DNA from: an uncultured Shimia sp.
GTDB lineage: Bacteria > Pseudomonadota > Alphaproteobacteria > Rhodobacterales > Rhodobacteraceae
Length of the DNA: 64,000 bases
Assembly: GCF_947498095.1 (NCBI RefSeq)
Contig: NZ_CANMJE010000002.1
Coordinates: forward strand, 496,001 to 560,000
Direction: 5' to 3'
Shown here: positions 1 through 13,171 of the stretch, piece by piece
Numbering within the stretch: the stretch's first letter is position 1
Layout: each line of letters begins with the position of its first letter
Made by a program: the position numbers and the translations under genes
The notes under the pieces: generated by a model
The model's database searches: none
Told to the model about the DNA's origin: nothing
Seen by the model: the letters and a program-made list of their open reading frames with translations, nothing else

Positions 1-422
1 TGCCCGACGGGGTATTTGCGGGCCCCGAGCCGACCGCTGACCACATGTCCGATGCCAGCCGGGCGGCAGATATCCTTTTGGCCCTGTCACCGCTGGATGT
101 GGGGCAGGGCACTGTGGTGTCCAAAGGGCTGTGTCTGGGGATCGAAACCCTGCAAGGCACTGACGCGCTTTTGCGCTTTGTTGCCGAAACGCCCGCGCAT
201 TTGCGCCGTGGACCTGGCGGCGTGTTGGTCAAAGCCCCAAAGCGTGGACAGGACCTGCGCGTCGACATGCCCGTGGTCGGGCCAGACACGGTTCACAACG
301 CGGCGGCTGCAGGGCTTGCCGGAATTGTGACATCTGCCGGTAAGGTTCTGATCGTCAATCACGATGCCACGCGTCAGGCCCTGGAAGAGACCGGTCTGTT
401 TCTCATGGGCCGGGTGCTCTGA
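1..422 (+). CDS. lpxI: LpxI, UDP-2,3-diacylglucosamine diphosphatase (3' part only)
   Basis: The reading frame is open from the window edge (first whole codon at base 3) and encodes the last 139 residues of an LpxI-type protein. LpxI cleaves UDP-2,3-diacylglucosamine to lipid X and UMP in lipid A synthesis and replaces LpxH in many alphaproteobacteria. The conserved C-terminal segments GGVLVKAPK, DMPVVGPDT and the run through GIVTSAGKVLIV are present. The stop overlaps the lpxB start by one base (TGATG), so the two are translationally coupled. The N-terminal domain lies outside the window. Confidence 0.88.
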   Translation, partial: PDGVFAGPEPTADHMSDASRAADILLALSPLDVGQGTVVSKGLCLGIETLQGTDALLRFVAETPAHLRRGPGGVLVKAPKRGQDLRVDMPVVGPDTVHNAAAAGLAGIVTSAGKVLIVNHDATRQALEETGLFLMGRVL

Positions 423-1579
423 TGCACGTCTTCCTGATCGCAGGCGAATTGTCGGGCGACAGGTTGGGCGCAGCCTTGATGGAGGGGCTTAAAACCCTGT
501 GTCCTGAGGTGACGTTTTCTGGTGTTGGCGGCCCGTTGATGACGGCGCAAGGCCTGTCCAGCCTGTTCCCGATGGACGAGCTGAGCGTCATGGGCATTGC
601 CGAGGTGCTGCCCAAGTACCGCCATCTCTTGAAGCGGATGCACCAGACGGCGGATGCGGTTCTGGAGCAAAAGCCGGACGTCTTGGTCACCATCGACAGC
701 CCAGATTTCTGCCTGCGGGTCGCGCGCGAGGTAAAAAAGGCCAGTAGCCTCCGCACCGTGCACTACGTGGCGCCCTCGGTCTGGGCATGGCGTCCGAAAC
801 GGGCGCAAAAAATGTCACGTGGTGTGGATCAGGTGCTTGCCCTCTTACCGTTTGAGCCGCCCTTTATGGAGGCCGCGGGCATGCGCTGTGACTTTGTCGG
901 GCATCCGGTGGTCAACGAACCTGTGGCCAGCGACGCCGAGGTCACAGCCTTTCGTGCAGACCATGGCATTGGTGACGCGCCCTTGTTGATCGCCTTGCCC
1001 GGATCTCGCCGTGCCGAGGTCTCGCGGCTGACACCAGCCTTTGGCGAGGTGGTCGCGCGAATGAAACAGGTCAAACCCGAATTGCAGGTTGTGTTGCCCG
1101 CAGCGGGGCCGGTCGCTGGGCTGGTGAAAGAGCTGACAGCAACTTGGCCGCATCCGCCGGTAATTCTTGATCCGGCTGGCCTGTCGGAAGAGGCCGCACT
1201 GGCCCGAAAACGGGCAGCGTTTCGGGCGGGCGACGTTGCGTTGGCGGCGTCGGGCACGGTGTCTTTGGAACTGGCTGCCAGCGACACGCCCATGGTCATC
1301 GCCTATGATATGAATTGGATGAGTTGGCAGATCATGAGCCGCATGGCGCTGATCGACACGGTCACGCTGGTCAATCTGGTGACCGACACGCGGGCAGTGC
1401 CAGAATTCCTCGGCCCGGCGTTTCAGCCAGAGGCGATTGCGCCTGCCTTGTTGGAAGTTCTCGACAATCCCGGCCCACAGCGCAGCGCGATGGCGTTGAC
1501 GATGGAGTCGCTGGGCAAAGGTCAGGCAAATCCCGGATTGCGTGCCGCGCGCGCGGTCTTGGAAGGGCTGGAAGGCTAA
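422..1579 (+). CDS. lpxB: LpxB, lipid-A-disaccharide synthase
   Basis: This 385-residue protein has the usual length for LpxB, a GT-B glycosyltransferase on the cytoplasmic face of the inner membrane. It joins lipid X to UDP-2,3-diacylglucosamine to give the beta-1,6 disaccharide of lipid A. The N-terminal AGELSGD motif, the DSPDFCLRVA segment and the LPGSRRAE nucleotide-binding segment are visible, and the C-terminal half keeps the S-GTVSLELA region. The ATG shares one base with the lpxI stop, the normal lpxI-lpxB order of this group. Confidence 0.95.
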   Translation: MHVFLIAGELSGDRLGAALMEGLKTLCPEVTFSGVGGPLMTAQGLSSLFPMDELSVMGIAEVLPKYRHLLKRMHQTADAVLEQKPDVLVTIDSPDFCLRVAREVKKASSLRTVHYVAPSVWAWRPKRAQKMSRGVDQVLALLPFEPPFMEAAGMRCDFVGHPVVNEPVASDAEVTAFRADHGIGDAPLLIALPGSRRAEVSRLTPAFGEVVARMKQVKPELQVVLPAAGPVAGLVKELTATWPHPPVILDPAGLSEEAALARKRAAFRAGDVALAASGTVSLELAASDTPMVIAYDMNWMSWQIMSRMALIDTVTLVNLVTDTRAVPEFLGPAFQPEAIAPALLEVLDNPGPQRSAMALTMESLGKGQANPGLRAARAVLEGLEG

Positions 1580-1585
1580 GACGAC

Positions 1586-2164
1586 ATGTGGGTGCAAATT
1601 GGTCTGGCTGCCTCGGGCGGAGTGACGCTTCTGGCGACCAATCTCGACAATTTGGCTGTGCTGGTGCCGCTCTTGCTGACCAAGGGTCGCACGTCGGCCT
1701 TGGCCGGATTTCTTGGGGCGCAGCTCATCGTGCTTGCCATCGCCGCTGGCTTTGCCGAAGGGGCCGAGATCACCTTTTCGTCGTGGACGGGATATCTGGG
1801 CGTGATCCCACTGGCCTTGGGGCTTTGGGGTCTTTGGGGCCAATGGAAGGCGTCCGAAGGTAGCGTTCCGGCGCCTCGGTCCAAAGGGACGATCCTCGCG
1901 TATCTGGTGTTGTTCCTTGGGCTTTCCACTGACAGCCTTGCAGTTTTTGCTCCACTCTTGGCTGACACGCTTCCAGGCTACCGGATCTCGGTTCTGATCG
2001 GAGCTGGCATGGCATTGGTCGGGCTTGGTACGCTGGCTTTGGCGCTCTCGGCCTCGGTACACAAAAGCCAGCACCTGTTGGCACGGCTCGAGCGGTTAGG
2101 CCCCTATGCGATGATCGCCGTGGGACTCTATGTGCTGTCCAACACAGCCACCGACGCTGTCTGA
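1586..2164 (+). CDS. CadD/LysE-like multi-pass membrane transporter
   Basis: The 192-residue protein is almost entirely hydrophobic, with about six predicted membrane segments arranged as two similar halves. Each half has a related polar motif in its first helix, TNLDNLAVLVPLL near residue 20 and STDSLAVFAPLL near residue 118. This duplicated Asp/Asn motif and the length fit the cadmium resistance transporter (CadD) branch of the LysE-type exporters. The substrate cannot be read from sequence, and cadmium is only the family name. The gene starts 6 bases after lpxB and may be transcribed with it, though the function looks unrelated. Confidence 0.62.
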   Translation: MWVQIGLAASGGVTLLATNLDNLAVLVPLLLTKGRTSALAGFLGAQLIVLAIAAGFAEGAEITFSSWTGYLGVIPLALGLWGLWGQWKASEGSVPAPRSKGTILAYLVLFLGLSTDSLAVFAPLLADTLPGYRISVLIGAGMALVGLGTLALALSASVHKSQHLLARLERLGPYAMIAVGLYVLSNTATDAV

Positions 2165-2166
2165 TC

Positions 2167-3312
2167 TTAATACCCGCGCCAAATCCAGCCGCCGCCAAAG
2201 ATGCGGCTGCTCTCGGTGTCATAGAACACGCAAGCCTGACCCGGTGACACGCCTTCTTCGGGGGTCAGCAGTTCAACTTCGGCCGTATCCGGCCCCGTTG
2301 GACGGATAATCGCTTCGCGTGGTGGGCGGGTAGAGCGGACCTTAACCGCCACATGCCATTCCGCGCGACTGTCAAAGGGCTCATCGCCCAGCCAGTTGAT
2401 CTCGCGCACAGGGATAATGCGGGTCGAGAGCATCTCTTTCGGTCCGACAACCACTTGCTTGGCGTCAACGTCCAGTTTCACCACATAGAGAGGCTCTGAA
2501 AGACCTCCGATACCAAGGCCGCGCCGCTGCCCGATGGTGTAATGAAGGACGCCCCCATGCTGTCCCAGAACCTTGCGGTCCGGGTCAACAATGTCACCGG
2601 GTTCTGCTGCGCCGGGACGCAGTTTTTCAATCACCGACGCATAGTCACCATTGGGCACAAAACAGATGTCCTGACTGTCGGGCTTGTCGGCCACGGCCAG
2701 GCCATACTCGGCGGCCAGAGCACGCGTCGCGTCCTTGTTCGGCAGATGGCCCAGCGGAAAGCGCAGGTATTCCAGCTGTTCCGGCGTTGTTGAAAACAAA
2801 AAGTAGCTTTGGTCGCGCTGCGCGTCTTCTGCCGAATGAAGTTCGGCCCCACCCGCACCAACCATACGCTGAATATAGTGACCCGTGGCCATACAATCGG
2901 CGTCCAGATCCTTGGCGGTTTCCAGAAGATCTTTGAATTTCACGCGCTCGTTGCACCGGATACACGGCACCGGAGTCGCGCCGGCAAGATAGCTGTCGGC
3001 AAATTCATCGACCACCGCGTCCTGAAAGATGTTTTCGTAATCCAGGACATAGTGCGGAAAGCCCTTTTCCTCGGCCACGCGGCGGGCGTCGTGGATGTCG
3101 ATGCCCGCGCAGCAGGCGCCCTTTTTGGCAAGCGCTGCACCGTGATCGTACAGTTGGAGCGTGACGCCAACCACGTCATAGCCCTCATCCGCCAGCTTTG
3201 CCGCGACAACGGACGAATCCACGCCGCCTGACATCGCCACCACCACGCGGGTTTCCGAGGGTGGTTTGGCAAAGCCCAATGAGTTCAGTTTTGTGTCGCT
3301 ATCCAGCGCCAT
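2167..3312 (-). CDS. mnmA: MnmA, tRNA-specific 2-thiouridylase
   Basis: The 381-residue protein adds sulfur to U34 of tRNAs for Glu, Gln and Lys, using ATP and persulfide delivered by a sulfur relay. The PP-loop SGGVDSS is at residues 28-34. The catalytic cysteines are C120 in the RCNERVKF segment and C217 in the [10 protein letters not shown] segment. An ATGHY motif lies near residue 142. It converges with the upstream transporter with only 2 bases between stops. The N terminus carries about 20 extra residues before the PP-loop strand, common in Rhodobacterales. Confidence 0.95.
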   Translation of the reverse strand: MALDSDTKLNSLGFAKPPSETRVVVAMSGGVDSSVVAAKLADEGYDVVGVTLQLYDHGAALAKKGACCAGIDIHDARRVAEEKGFPHYVLDYENIFQDAVVDEFADSYLAGATPVPCIRCNERVKFKDLLETAKDLDADCMATGHYIQRMVGAGGAELHSAEDAQRDQSYFLFSTTPEQLEYLRFPLGHLPNKDATRALAAEYGLAVADKPDSQDICFVPNGDYASVIEKLRPGAAEPGDIVDPDRKVLGQHGGVLHYTIGQRRGLGIGGLSEPLYVVKLDVDAKQVVVGPKEMLSTRIIPVREINWLGDEPFDSRAEWHVAVKVRSTRPPREAIIRPTGPDTAEVELLTPEEGVSPGQACVFYDTESSRIFGGGWIWRGY

Positions 3313-3432
3313 GTGAGTCGCTCCAACCAGAAGTCGTCAAGAATATAGGAAAATCCTAACTACTCTCAAGGGGTGGTTTCACGCCTCGTTAAGCCTGATG
3401 CGCGAGCATGTGCTCAAAGTGAGGGTTTGGGT

Positions 3433-3711
3433 ATGTTTTTGAAAAAAGTTGAAGGGCCAAGAACGGTAACGACAGCGGATGGGCAAGTGATGACATTGGC
3501 CGATTTGCCACCAGTGAACACACGCCGCTGGGTTGCATCGCGCAAAACTGCGGTGGTGCGAGGGGTGCTCTACGGGCTGATTTCACAAAGTGATGCTCTT
3601 AAGCGCTATGGCCTAAGCGAGGAAGAGTTTCAGGAATGGGTCAGCGCAGTCGCTCAGCATGGAATTGAGGCACTGAAAGCCACCAACGTGCAAAAGTATA
3701 GACAACCTTAG
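3433..3711 (+). CDS. sciP: SciP (DUF1153), CtrA-inhibiting small HTH protein
   Basis: This 92-residue protein matches the SciP/DUF1153 family, which in Caulobacter binds CtrA and blocks transcription of CtrA-activated promoters. The core is conserved: a LADLPP motif near residue 22, then TRRWVASRK, then a helix-turn-helix around LYGLISQSDALKRYGLSEEE. I chose the ATG at 3433 because GAGGG lies 7 bases upstream and the family starts near here; an in-frame GTG 60 bases earlier has no comparable site. It lies 94 bases upstream of ctrA on the same strand, placing inhibitor beside target. Confidence 0.87.
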   Translation: MFLKKVEGPRTVTTADGQVMTLADLPPVNTRRWVASRKTAVVRGVLYGLISQSDALKRYGLSEEEFQEWVSAVAQHGIEALKATNVQKYRQP

Positions 3712-3738
3712 ATTGCATATATAAGTTTCCCTATAACA

Positions 3739-3775
3739 GTAACCGGCGGTTAACCTTTGTTCGACATGGTTAACG
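3739..3775 (+). promoter_or_regulatory. Predicted CtrA binding sites before ctrA
   Basis: GTAA-N7-TTAAC at 3739-3754 matches the CtrA consensus TTAA-N7-TTAAC with one mismatch. A second GGTTAAC half site at 3768-3774 repeats the right half of the first exactly 20 bases downstream, two helical turns. The sites end about 30 bases before the ctrA start codon. Autoregulation of ctrA is established in Caulobacter; here it is inferred from the motif. Confidence 0.6.
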
Positions 3776-3805
3776 GCGAACCGAACTTGTTATGAGGACC
3801 TTGTT

Positions 3806-4525
3806 ATGCGTGTCTTGCTGGTCGAGGATGACCCTGCCACATCGAAAAGCATCGAAATGATGCTCACTCATGCGAACTTGAAGGTTTATGCCACCGATCT
3901 TGGTGAAGAAGGGGTCGATCTGGCAAAACTCTATGATTACGATCTGATCCTTTTGGATCTTGGGTTGCCCGATATGACAGGGCATGAGGTTCTGCGCCAA
4001 CTGCGGTTGGCACGGATTGAAACGCCAATCCTGATCCTCTCAGGGGCGGACGACACGGAAAGCAAGATTAAGGGATTTGGTTTTGGCGCTGATGATTACT
4101 TGACCAAACCATTCCACCGCGAAGAACTGGTGGCGCGCGTTCACGCCATCATTCGACGTTCCAAGGGGCATTCGCAATCTATTATCCGAACGGGTGAAAT
4201 CGCCGTGAATCTTGATGCAAAGACGGTCGACGTTCAGGGCAAACCTGTGCATTTGACCGGCAAAGAGTACCAGATGCTTGAGCTGCTTTCGCTGCGGAAA
4301 GGCGCGACGCTGACCAAAGAGATGTTCCTGAACCACCTTTATGGCGGCATGGATGAACCAGAGCTGAAAATTATCGATGTATTTATCTGTAAGCTGCGCA
4401 AGAAACTCAGCGAAGCCACGGGCGGTGATAACCAAATCGAAACCGTGTGGGGGCGGGGTTATGTGCTGCGCGACCCGCAGACCGGTGAGCTGGAAGATCA
4501 GGAACGTTTGGCACTTCGGGCCTGA
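3806..4525 (+). CDS. ctrA: CtrA, cell-cycle response regulator
   Basis: The 239-residue protein is an OmpR-type regulator with a receiver domain (residues 1-120) and a winged-helix DNA-binding domain (about 125-230). The acidic pocket D8/D9, phosphoacceptor D51 and K101 are all present. The C-terminal domain has the near-invariant CtrA segments FICKLRKKL and [11 protein letters not shown]. In Caulobacter CtrA controls replication and division; in Rhodobacterales it mainly controls motility, gene transfer agents and related traits. TATGAGGACCTTGTT before the ATG supplies a ribosome binding site. Confidence 0.96.
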   Translation: MRVLLVEDDPATSKSIEMMLTHANLKVYATDLGEEGVDLAKLYDYDLILLDLGLPDMTGHEVLRQLRLARIETPILILSGADDTESKIKGFGFGADDYLTKPFHREELVARVHAIIRRSKGHSQSIIRTGEIAVNLDAKTVDVQGKPVHLTGKEYQMLELLSLRKGATLTKEMFLNHLYGGMDEPELKIIDVFICKLRKKLSEATGGDNQIETVWGRGYVLRDPQTGELEDQERLALRA

Positions 4526-4564
4526 CTGAGTCTGGACCTGACCGCTGCCGCCGCCTATCACTAG

Positions 4565-8955
<4,391 letters not shown>

Positions 8956-8983
8956 TCCCGTCAGGCTCTTTTTGTTCGCAAAT

Positions 8984-8998
8984 GTTCTCAAAAAGTTC
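8984..8998 (+). promoter_or_regulatory. LexA (SOS) box, alphaproteobacterial type
   Basis: The sequence is GTTC-TCAAAAA-GTTC, an exact match to the alphaproteobacterial LexA operator GTTC-N7-GTTC. A further GTTC begins at 8974, 10 bases before the first half site. It lies between recG and a 40-residue peptide gene, 68 bases from its start codon. LexA control is inferred from the motif alone. Confidence 0.65.
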
Positions 8999-9065
8999 TT
9001 TACAGGTCGTTAAGGATATGAGAACAAAGAGGCAACAAAAGCAATATCCGAGCAGGAGCCGCCCC

Positions 9066-9188
9066 ATGATGACCCAGATCAAAACCGTGATCCGCAATTC
9101 CCGTGCCACGTTGATTCAGGATTCTGTGGGTGTTCTCGTGCTGGTCGTGATGATGCTTGTTGCCCTGCATGTGCCGGGGATTGCCTGA
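9066..9188 (+). CDS. 40-residue membrane peptide, probably SOS-controlled
   Basis: This short frame encodes 40 residues: a basic amphipathic N-terminal half (KTVIRNSRATLIQD) followed by one hydrophobic segment of about 20 residues rich in Val, Leu and Met, ending in a short tail. AGGAG stands 7 bases before the ATG at 9066, and a second ATG follows at once. Upstream is an exact SOS box and downstream is a strong terminator, so it looks like a complete monocistronic unit. I recall similar short proteins in Rhodobacterales genomes but cannot name a function. By size, membrane segment and operator it resembles SidA, the SOS-induced division inhibitor of Caulobacter, without clear sequence identity. 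Confidence 0.72.
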   Translation: MMTQIKTVIRNSRATLIQDSVGVLVLVVMMLVALHVPGIA

Positions 9189-9344
9189 ATTTCTGCCAGC
9201 GTTCTTGTGCCGGTTCCTTCACCGCATCCTGTCCCAACTTTGATGCATCGAGACTGACACTGCCTGTCCCAAGTCCGACTTAGGGTTCTGCCTCAAACCC
9301 TCTAATCGAAGGCCCCGGGTCCTACACAAGAACGCACCAAACCT

Positions 9345-9381
9345 CCGCCGCCTTCCCTATGGAAGTGCGGCGGTTTTTTTT
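9345..9381 (+). terminator. Rho-independent terminator
   Basis: A 12-base stem (CCGCCGCCTTCC pairing with GGAAG-T-GCGGCGG) with a 4-base loop is followed directly by eight T. It ends the transcript of the 40-residue peptide gene. On the other strand the T tract is poor, so it probably serves only the plus strand. Confidence 0.85.
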
Positions 9382-9398
9382 CGTGGGGGTGCGGGAAT

Positions 9399-9851
9399 TC
9401 AGGCGCAGTTGGCCTGAGCGGCCTGATCCATTGCTTCCAGCGTCGCTTCTACTGCCAACAGGATCGACGCGTGGCGGTTCTTGTAGTCCCGCGCCGGGCG
9501 CAGCACTTCCAATCCGTCAAACGGCGCAGGCGGCGTTGGTCCGTCTTCTTTCAACATGCGCTTGAGCGCGTCGCGTGCGGTTTCGATCTCGTCGCGGCTG
9601 CGGCCGATCACATTGGCCCCCACAACCGAGGCCGAGGCCTGACCCAGGGCACAGGCTTTGACGTCTTGCGCAAATTCGGTGATGCGCCCGTCATGCAATG
9701 TGATGTCCACGGTCACGGTCGATCCGCACAGAGGTGAGCGTTTTTTGACCGTCGCGTCAGGCGCTGCCAGCCGGTCCGTATGCGGAATTTCAGCCGCCAG
9801 CGCCAGAATGCGCCCCGAATAGAGTTTGATCAGGTCATTTTCGCCGGACAT
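9399..9851 (-). CDS. NifU/IscU-like Fe-S scaffold-type protein
   Basis: The 150-residue protein has the fold signature of the IscU/SufU N-terminal family: two conserved cysteine sites, [10 protein letters not shown] near residue 42 and [13 protein letters not shown] near residue 68. The third scaffold cysteine expected near RHASILL is replaced by His-Ala-Ser; the only other cysteine is next to the C terminus (NCA). It may therefore bind or pass on clusters differently from canonical IscU. The start at 9851 has AAGGA just upstream. It is transcribed divergently from hisI. Confidence 0.8.
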   Translation of the reverse strand: MSGENDLIKLYSGRILALAAEIPHTDRLAAPDATVKKRSPLCGSTVTVDITLHDGRITEFAQDVKACALGQASASVVGANVIGRSRDEIETARDALKRMLKEDGPTPPAPFDGLEVLRPARDYKNRHASILLAVEATLEAMDQAAQANCA

Positions 9852-9918
9852 GGCTGTTTCCTTTGTCGTCTGTTTTCTAGATAGAGGAGGCGATCCGATA
9901 TGCAAAGGGTTTGACGAC

Positions 9919-10278
9919 ATGGGATTTGATGCTGCGACACTAAAATTCAATGAGGCCGGCCTGATACCTGCCATTGCCCAAGACGCAGAAAGCGGCGATG
10001 TGCTGATGATGGCCTGGATGAACGCCGAGGCCGTGATGCGAACGCTGGACTCTCGTCGCGTGACCTATTGGAGCCGGTCGCGACAGGCGTTTTGGGTCAA
10101 AGGCGAAAGCTCGGGTCATGTACAGGAATTGGTCGAATTTCGCTTTGATTGCGACCGTGATAGCTTGCTTGTGAAAGTACGTCAAACCGGACCTGCCTGT
10201 CACACCAACCGCCGCAGCTGTTTTTACTCAGCTGTTAAAGACGGCGAAGAAGTCGAACTGATGGCGCCAATGATCTGA
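9919..10278 (+). CDS. hisI: HisI, phosphoribosyl-AMP cyclohydrolase
   Basis: The 119-residue protein opens the purine ring of phosphoribosyl-AMP in step three of histidine synthesis. It is the stand-alone HisI form, without the HisE pyrophosphohydrolase domain. The metal site is intact: the DCDRD motif near residue 77 and zinc cysteines C78, C94 and C101 in the [11 protein letters not shown] segment. The ATG at 9919 gives the normal family length. No other his gene is nearby, so it is a detached pathway member. Confidence 0.95.
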   Translation: MGFDAATLKFNEAGLIPAIAQDAESGDVLMMAWMNAEAVMRTLDSRRVTYWSRSRQAFWVKGESSGHVQELVEFRFDCDRDSLLVKVRQTGPACHTNRRSCFYSAVKDGEEVELMAPMI

Positions 10279-10280
10279 TC

Positions 10281-10329
10281 GGCCCTGTTTGGCCGGGCCC
10301 GCGGCGCGAGTACTTCAGGCAATACGAAG
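10281..10329 (+). repeat. Copy of a dispersed intergenic repeat
   Basis: The stretch between the convergent hisI and gluQ genes has a GGCC-rich hairpin (GGCCCTGTTTGGCCGGGCC) followed by GAGTACTTCAGGCAATACG. The last part is nearly identical to the end of the repeat at 23451-23531 (GAGTATTTCTGGCAATACG). I recall elements of this form, with CGGAGTATTT, in gene ends of many Roseobacter-group genomes. It may act as a stem-loop at the mRNA 3' end. Confidence 0.6.
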
Positions 10330-10337
10330 TCAAGGGT

Positions 10338-11177
10338 TCAGAGCCCAACCATGCGCCGGATGTCTTGCGGCGTTGCGCCTTCGGCGCGGTATTTTGCGAT
10401 GGCACGGGCATCGTCGCGTTTGGCAAGTCGTTTTCCAGCGTCGTCACGGATCAGGGCGTGGTGATGATACTGCGGGCGCGGCAGCCTAAGCACGTTTTGC
10501 AAAAGAATGTGGATCGGCGTGGCCTCGAACAGGTCCTCTCCTCGGATCACATGCGTGACCCCTGTTGCGGCATCGTCCAGAACGACCGAGAGATGATAGG
10601 ACGCCGCCATGTTGCGCCGGGCCAGCACAACGTCACCGATGTTGTCGATCATCGTTTGGGCGTCCAGAGCATGCGCACCGTTGTTGGCAGGTCCGGACTC
10701 ATCAAATCTGGCAGGCAAGCCAATGGTGCAGGCCTTGGCCATGTCCAAGCGCGTGCAGGTGCTTTGACTGTATTGCAGTCCCTGACTTCGGCAGGTTCCG
10801 GGGTAAATGCGTCCATCTGGGCCGAACAGAGGCGCACCTTCTTGCGGGGCATTGGCTGCGGCCTCGATGTCTCGTCTGGTGCAGCCGCATTCGAACGTGA
10901 GACCTTGGTCGCGCAGTAAGTCCAACGTCTTGGCGTAGCCGTCGAAGTGTTCAGATTGGCGCCGAGCGGGCCCGTCCCACGTGATGCCCAACCAAGTCAG
11001 GTCGTCATAGATTTGCTCTTCCCATTGCATGCGCGCGCGGGATTGGTCCAAATCATCGATTCGCAAGAGGAACTCACCTCCTTGATCCCGCGCCATGTCT
11101 TGCGCCAAGAGCGCAGAATAGGCGTGACCCAGGTGCAGGGGACCAGTTGGGGATGGGGCAAATCGTGTACGGAACAT
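10338..11177 (-). CDS. gluQ: GluQ, glutamyl-Q tRNA(Asp) synthetase
   Basis: The 279-residue protein is a class I synthetase catalytic core without an anticodon-binding domain. It attaches glutamate to queuosine at position 34 of tRNA(Asp). The HIGH-type motif is in APSPTGPLHLGHAYSAL (residues 7-23), and the KMSKS-type motif is KRLAKRDD near residue 250. A Cys3-Tyr zinc site is formed by CGCTRRD and YPGTCR. Its start overlaps the methyltransferase stop by one base. Confidence 0.93.
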   Translation of the reverse strand: MFRTRFAPSPTGPLHLGHAYSALLAQDMARDQGGEFLLRIDDLDQSRARMQWEEQIYDDLTWLGITWDGPARRQSEHFDGYAKTLDLLRDQGLTFECGCTRRDIEAAANAPQEGAPLFGPDGRIYPGTCRSQGLQYSQSTCTRLDMAKACTIGLPARFDESGPANNGAHALDAQTMIDNIGDVVLARRNMAASYHLSVVLDDAATGVTHVIRGEDLFEATPIHILLQNVLRLPRPQYHHHALIRDDAGKRLAKRDDARAIAKYRAEGATPQDIRRMVGL

Positions 11178-11791
11178 TACGTTTTTTCATATACATAGAC
11201 GTCGGAGTTTAACCCTTGGCCGGGCAAATGCGGTCCAAACTCTCGCAACCGTTCAATCGCGAGGCCGCTGTTAAGTGCCGCGTCGCGTGCCTCGGCATAG
11301 TCGCCGTCCTGTATCACGTGATCGTTGTAAGAGAACACCAGCAGACCGCCCTTTGGCAGCGCTTTTAGCAAGCCTTGGACCAACGAGGGCGGTCCGGCCC
11401 CGACCCCGATGACGCCAATGGCCGCGATCAAGGAATAGCGTTCCTTGATCCCATCGGTTCCGGTCTCGGCGCTGACGTGCTTGAGGTCGCGGTAAATACC
11501 TTTGGACCGGGCTTTGGCCAGCATTTCGGCTGAAAGATCCCGACCATCCAGCGTCTCAAATCCGGCCAAACGCAGGGCAATGCCGGACAGACCTGTTCCA
11601 CAGCCAAAATCCAATACCGGTTGGGACAGGTCCGGTGCCACGCGCGCCAAGGCTTCGGCGCAGCGACGCGGTGTGGCATAGCCGTTTTCCAAGATTTCTG
11701 CCTCGTAGGTGGCGGCCCATTCATCATAAAGTGCTGTCACGTCCGGGACGTTGTCGCGATCATAGATGTCTTCGAGAAACGATTTGCTCAT
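11177..11791 (-). CDS. Class I SAM-dependent methyltransferase
   Basis: The 204-residue protein has a clear Rossmann methyltransferase motif I, VLDFGCGTGLSG near residue 62, then GRDLSAEMLAKAR as the post-I acidic segment and a motif with PKGGLLVFSYND near residue 150. The fold is of the small-molecule (UbiE/TPR-associated) type; the substrate is unknown. It is directly upstream of gluQ (TAATG overlap) and downstream of trmFO, both tRNA genes, which may hint at an RNA-related role but is not proof. Confidence 0.82.
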   Translation of the reverse strand: MSKSFLEDIYDRDNVPDVTALYDEWAATYEAEILENGYATPRRCAEALARVAPDLSQPVLDFGCGTGLSGIALRLAGFETLDGRDLSAEMLAKARSKGIYRDLKHVSAETGTDGIKERYSLIAAIGVIGVGAGPPSLVQGLLKALPKGGLLVFSYNDHVIQDGDYAEARDAALNSGLAIERLREFGPHLPGQGLNSDVYVYEKT

Positions 11792-11827
11792 GCACTGACT
11801 AAACCGTTTTCGCCGCGCTGCGTCCAG

Positions 11828-13171
11828 TCAGCTTTGTGCCGCCAGCCAGCCCTGCCAGTCCGCCTTGGCGCGATCCGTGTAGGCTTTGTAGCGATCTTTG
11901 CGGCCACGCCGCCCACCTTTCAGGCCTTCCACCGGCTGGAACAGGCCAAAATTTACATTCATTGGCTGGAACGTTTTGGCCTCGGCGCCTCCGGTGATGT
12001 GATGGACCAAAGCGCCCATCGCCGTGTTCTGAGGGGCGGTGTCCAGTTTTTGACCAAGGATCTCCGCAGCAGCCAGACGTCCGGCCAGCAACCCCATTGC
12101 GGCACTTTCGACATAACCCTCAACCCCAGTGACCTGCCCGGCAAAACGGATGTTGGGGCGAGACTTCAGACGCATCTGATCATCCAGAAGCGAAGGGGAG
12201 TTGATAAACGTATTGCGGTGAATGCCGCCTAGCCGGGCAAAAGAGGCGTCTTCAAGACCGGGGATGGTTTTGAACACTTCGGCCTGCGCACCGTACTTCA
12301 TTTTTGTCTGGAAACCCACGATGTTATAAAGCGTTCCTAAAGCGTTATCACGGCGCAGCTGCACCACGGCATAGGGCTTGTTTTCGGGGTCATTGGCGTT
12401 GGTCAGCCCAACGGGTTTCATCGGCCCAAACCGCAAAGTTTCACGGCCACGTTCCGCCATCACTTCGATCGGCAAGCAGCCATCAAAATAGGTGGCGGTT
12501 TCGCCTTCGTGAAACTCGGTTTTGTCGGCGGCCAAGAGCGCGTCAATGAACGCCTCGTATTGGTCGCGGTTCATCGGACAATTGAGATAGGCCTTTTGCT
12601 CTGCCTCAGTCTCGCCCTTGTCATAGCGAGATTGCAGCCAGGCCACGTCCATATTGATCGTGTCTGCATAGACAATCGGGGCGATGGCATCAAAGAACGC
12701 CAGCCGGTCAGCGCCAGTTTCGGCCTGAATAGCAGCGCCTAACCCTGCTGAGGTTAGCGGGCCCGTAGCGAATATCCAATGGCCCTCAGTGGGCAGTTCG
12801 GTGATTTCACCATAGTCGACGCGCACGTTGGGCAATGCGGTCAGTTCGGCTGTTACACTTTCGGAAAAAGGGTCACGGTCGACGGCCAAGGCGCCACCAG
12901 CGGGCAAGCGGTGCTTGTCGGCCATCGCCATGATCAACCCGTTGGCAGCGCGCATCTCCCAATGTAACAAGCCCACAGCATTTTGTTCGTCGTCATCCGA
13001 GCGGAACGAGTTTGAACAGACCATCTCGGCCAGATTGCCGGTGCGATGGGCAAATGTTTCCACCTTTGGGCGCATCTCGTGGATCACCACGTTCACGCCC
13101 ATATGGGCCGCTTGCCATGCGGCTTCTGAGCCTGCCATGCCGCCGCCGACGATATGTAATTCTTGGGTCAT
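11828..13171 (-). CDS. trmFO: TrmFO, folate/FAD-dependent tRNA m5U54 methyltransferase
   Basis: The 447-residue flavoprotein methylates U54 in the T loop of tRNA with methylenetetrahydrofolate as carbon donor. The N-terminal FAD motif is [14 protein letters not shown], followed by the family motif CSNSFRSDD and, near the end, [21 protein letters not shown] chose the ATG at 13171 because the dinucleotide-binding strand begins four residues later. The frame stays open upstream to about 13327, but that extension has no counterpart in the family that I know. Confidence 0.94.
   Translation of the reverse strand: MTQELHIVGGGMAGSEAAWQAAHMGVNVVIHEMRPKVETFAHRTGNLAEMVCSNSFRSDDDEQNAVGLLHWEMRAANGLIMAMADKHRLPAGGALAVDRDPFSESVTAELTALPNVRVDYGEITELPTEGHWIFATGPLTSAGLGAAIQAETGADRLAFFDAIAPIVYADTINMDVAWLQSRYDKGETEAEQKAYLNCPMNRDQYEAFIDALLAADKTEFHEGETATYFDGCLPIEVMAERGRETLRFGPMKPVGLTNANDPENKPYAVVQLRRDNALGTLYNIVGFQTKMKYGAQAEVFKTIPGLEDASFARLGGIHRNTFINSPSLLDDQMRLKSRPNIRFAGQVTGVEGYVESAAMGLLAGRLAAAEILGQKLDTAPQNTAMGALVHHITGGAEAKTFQPMNVNFGLFQPVEGLKGGRRGRKDRYKAYTDRAKADWQGWLAAQS

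Noticed and set aside
845-2074. 409-residue open frame on the minus strand
   Set aside because: It lies opposite lpxB and the transporter, is rich in Arg, Gln and His in the way of antisense shadows, and has no recognisable domain.
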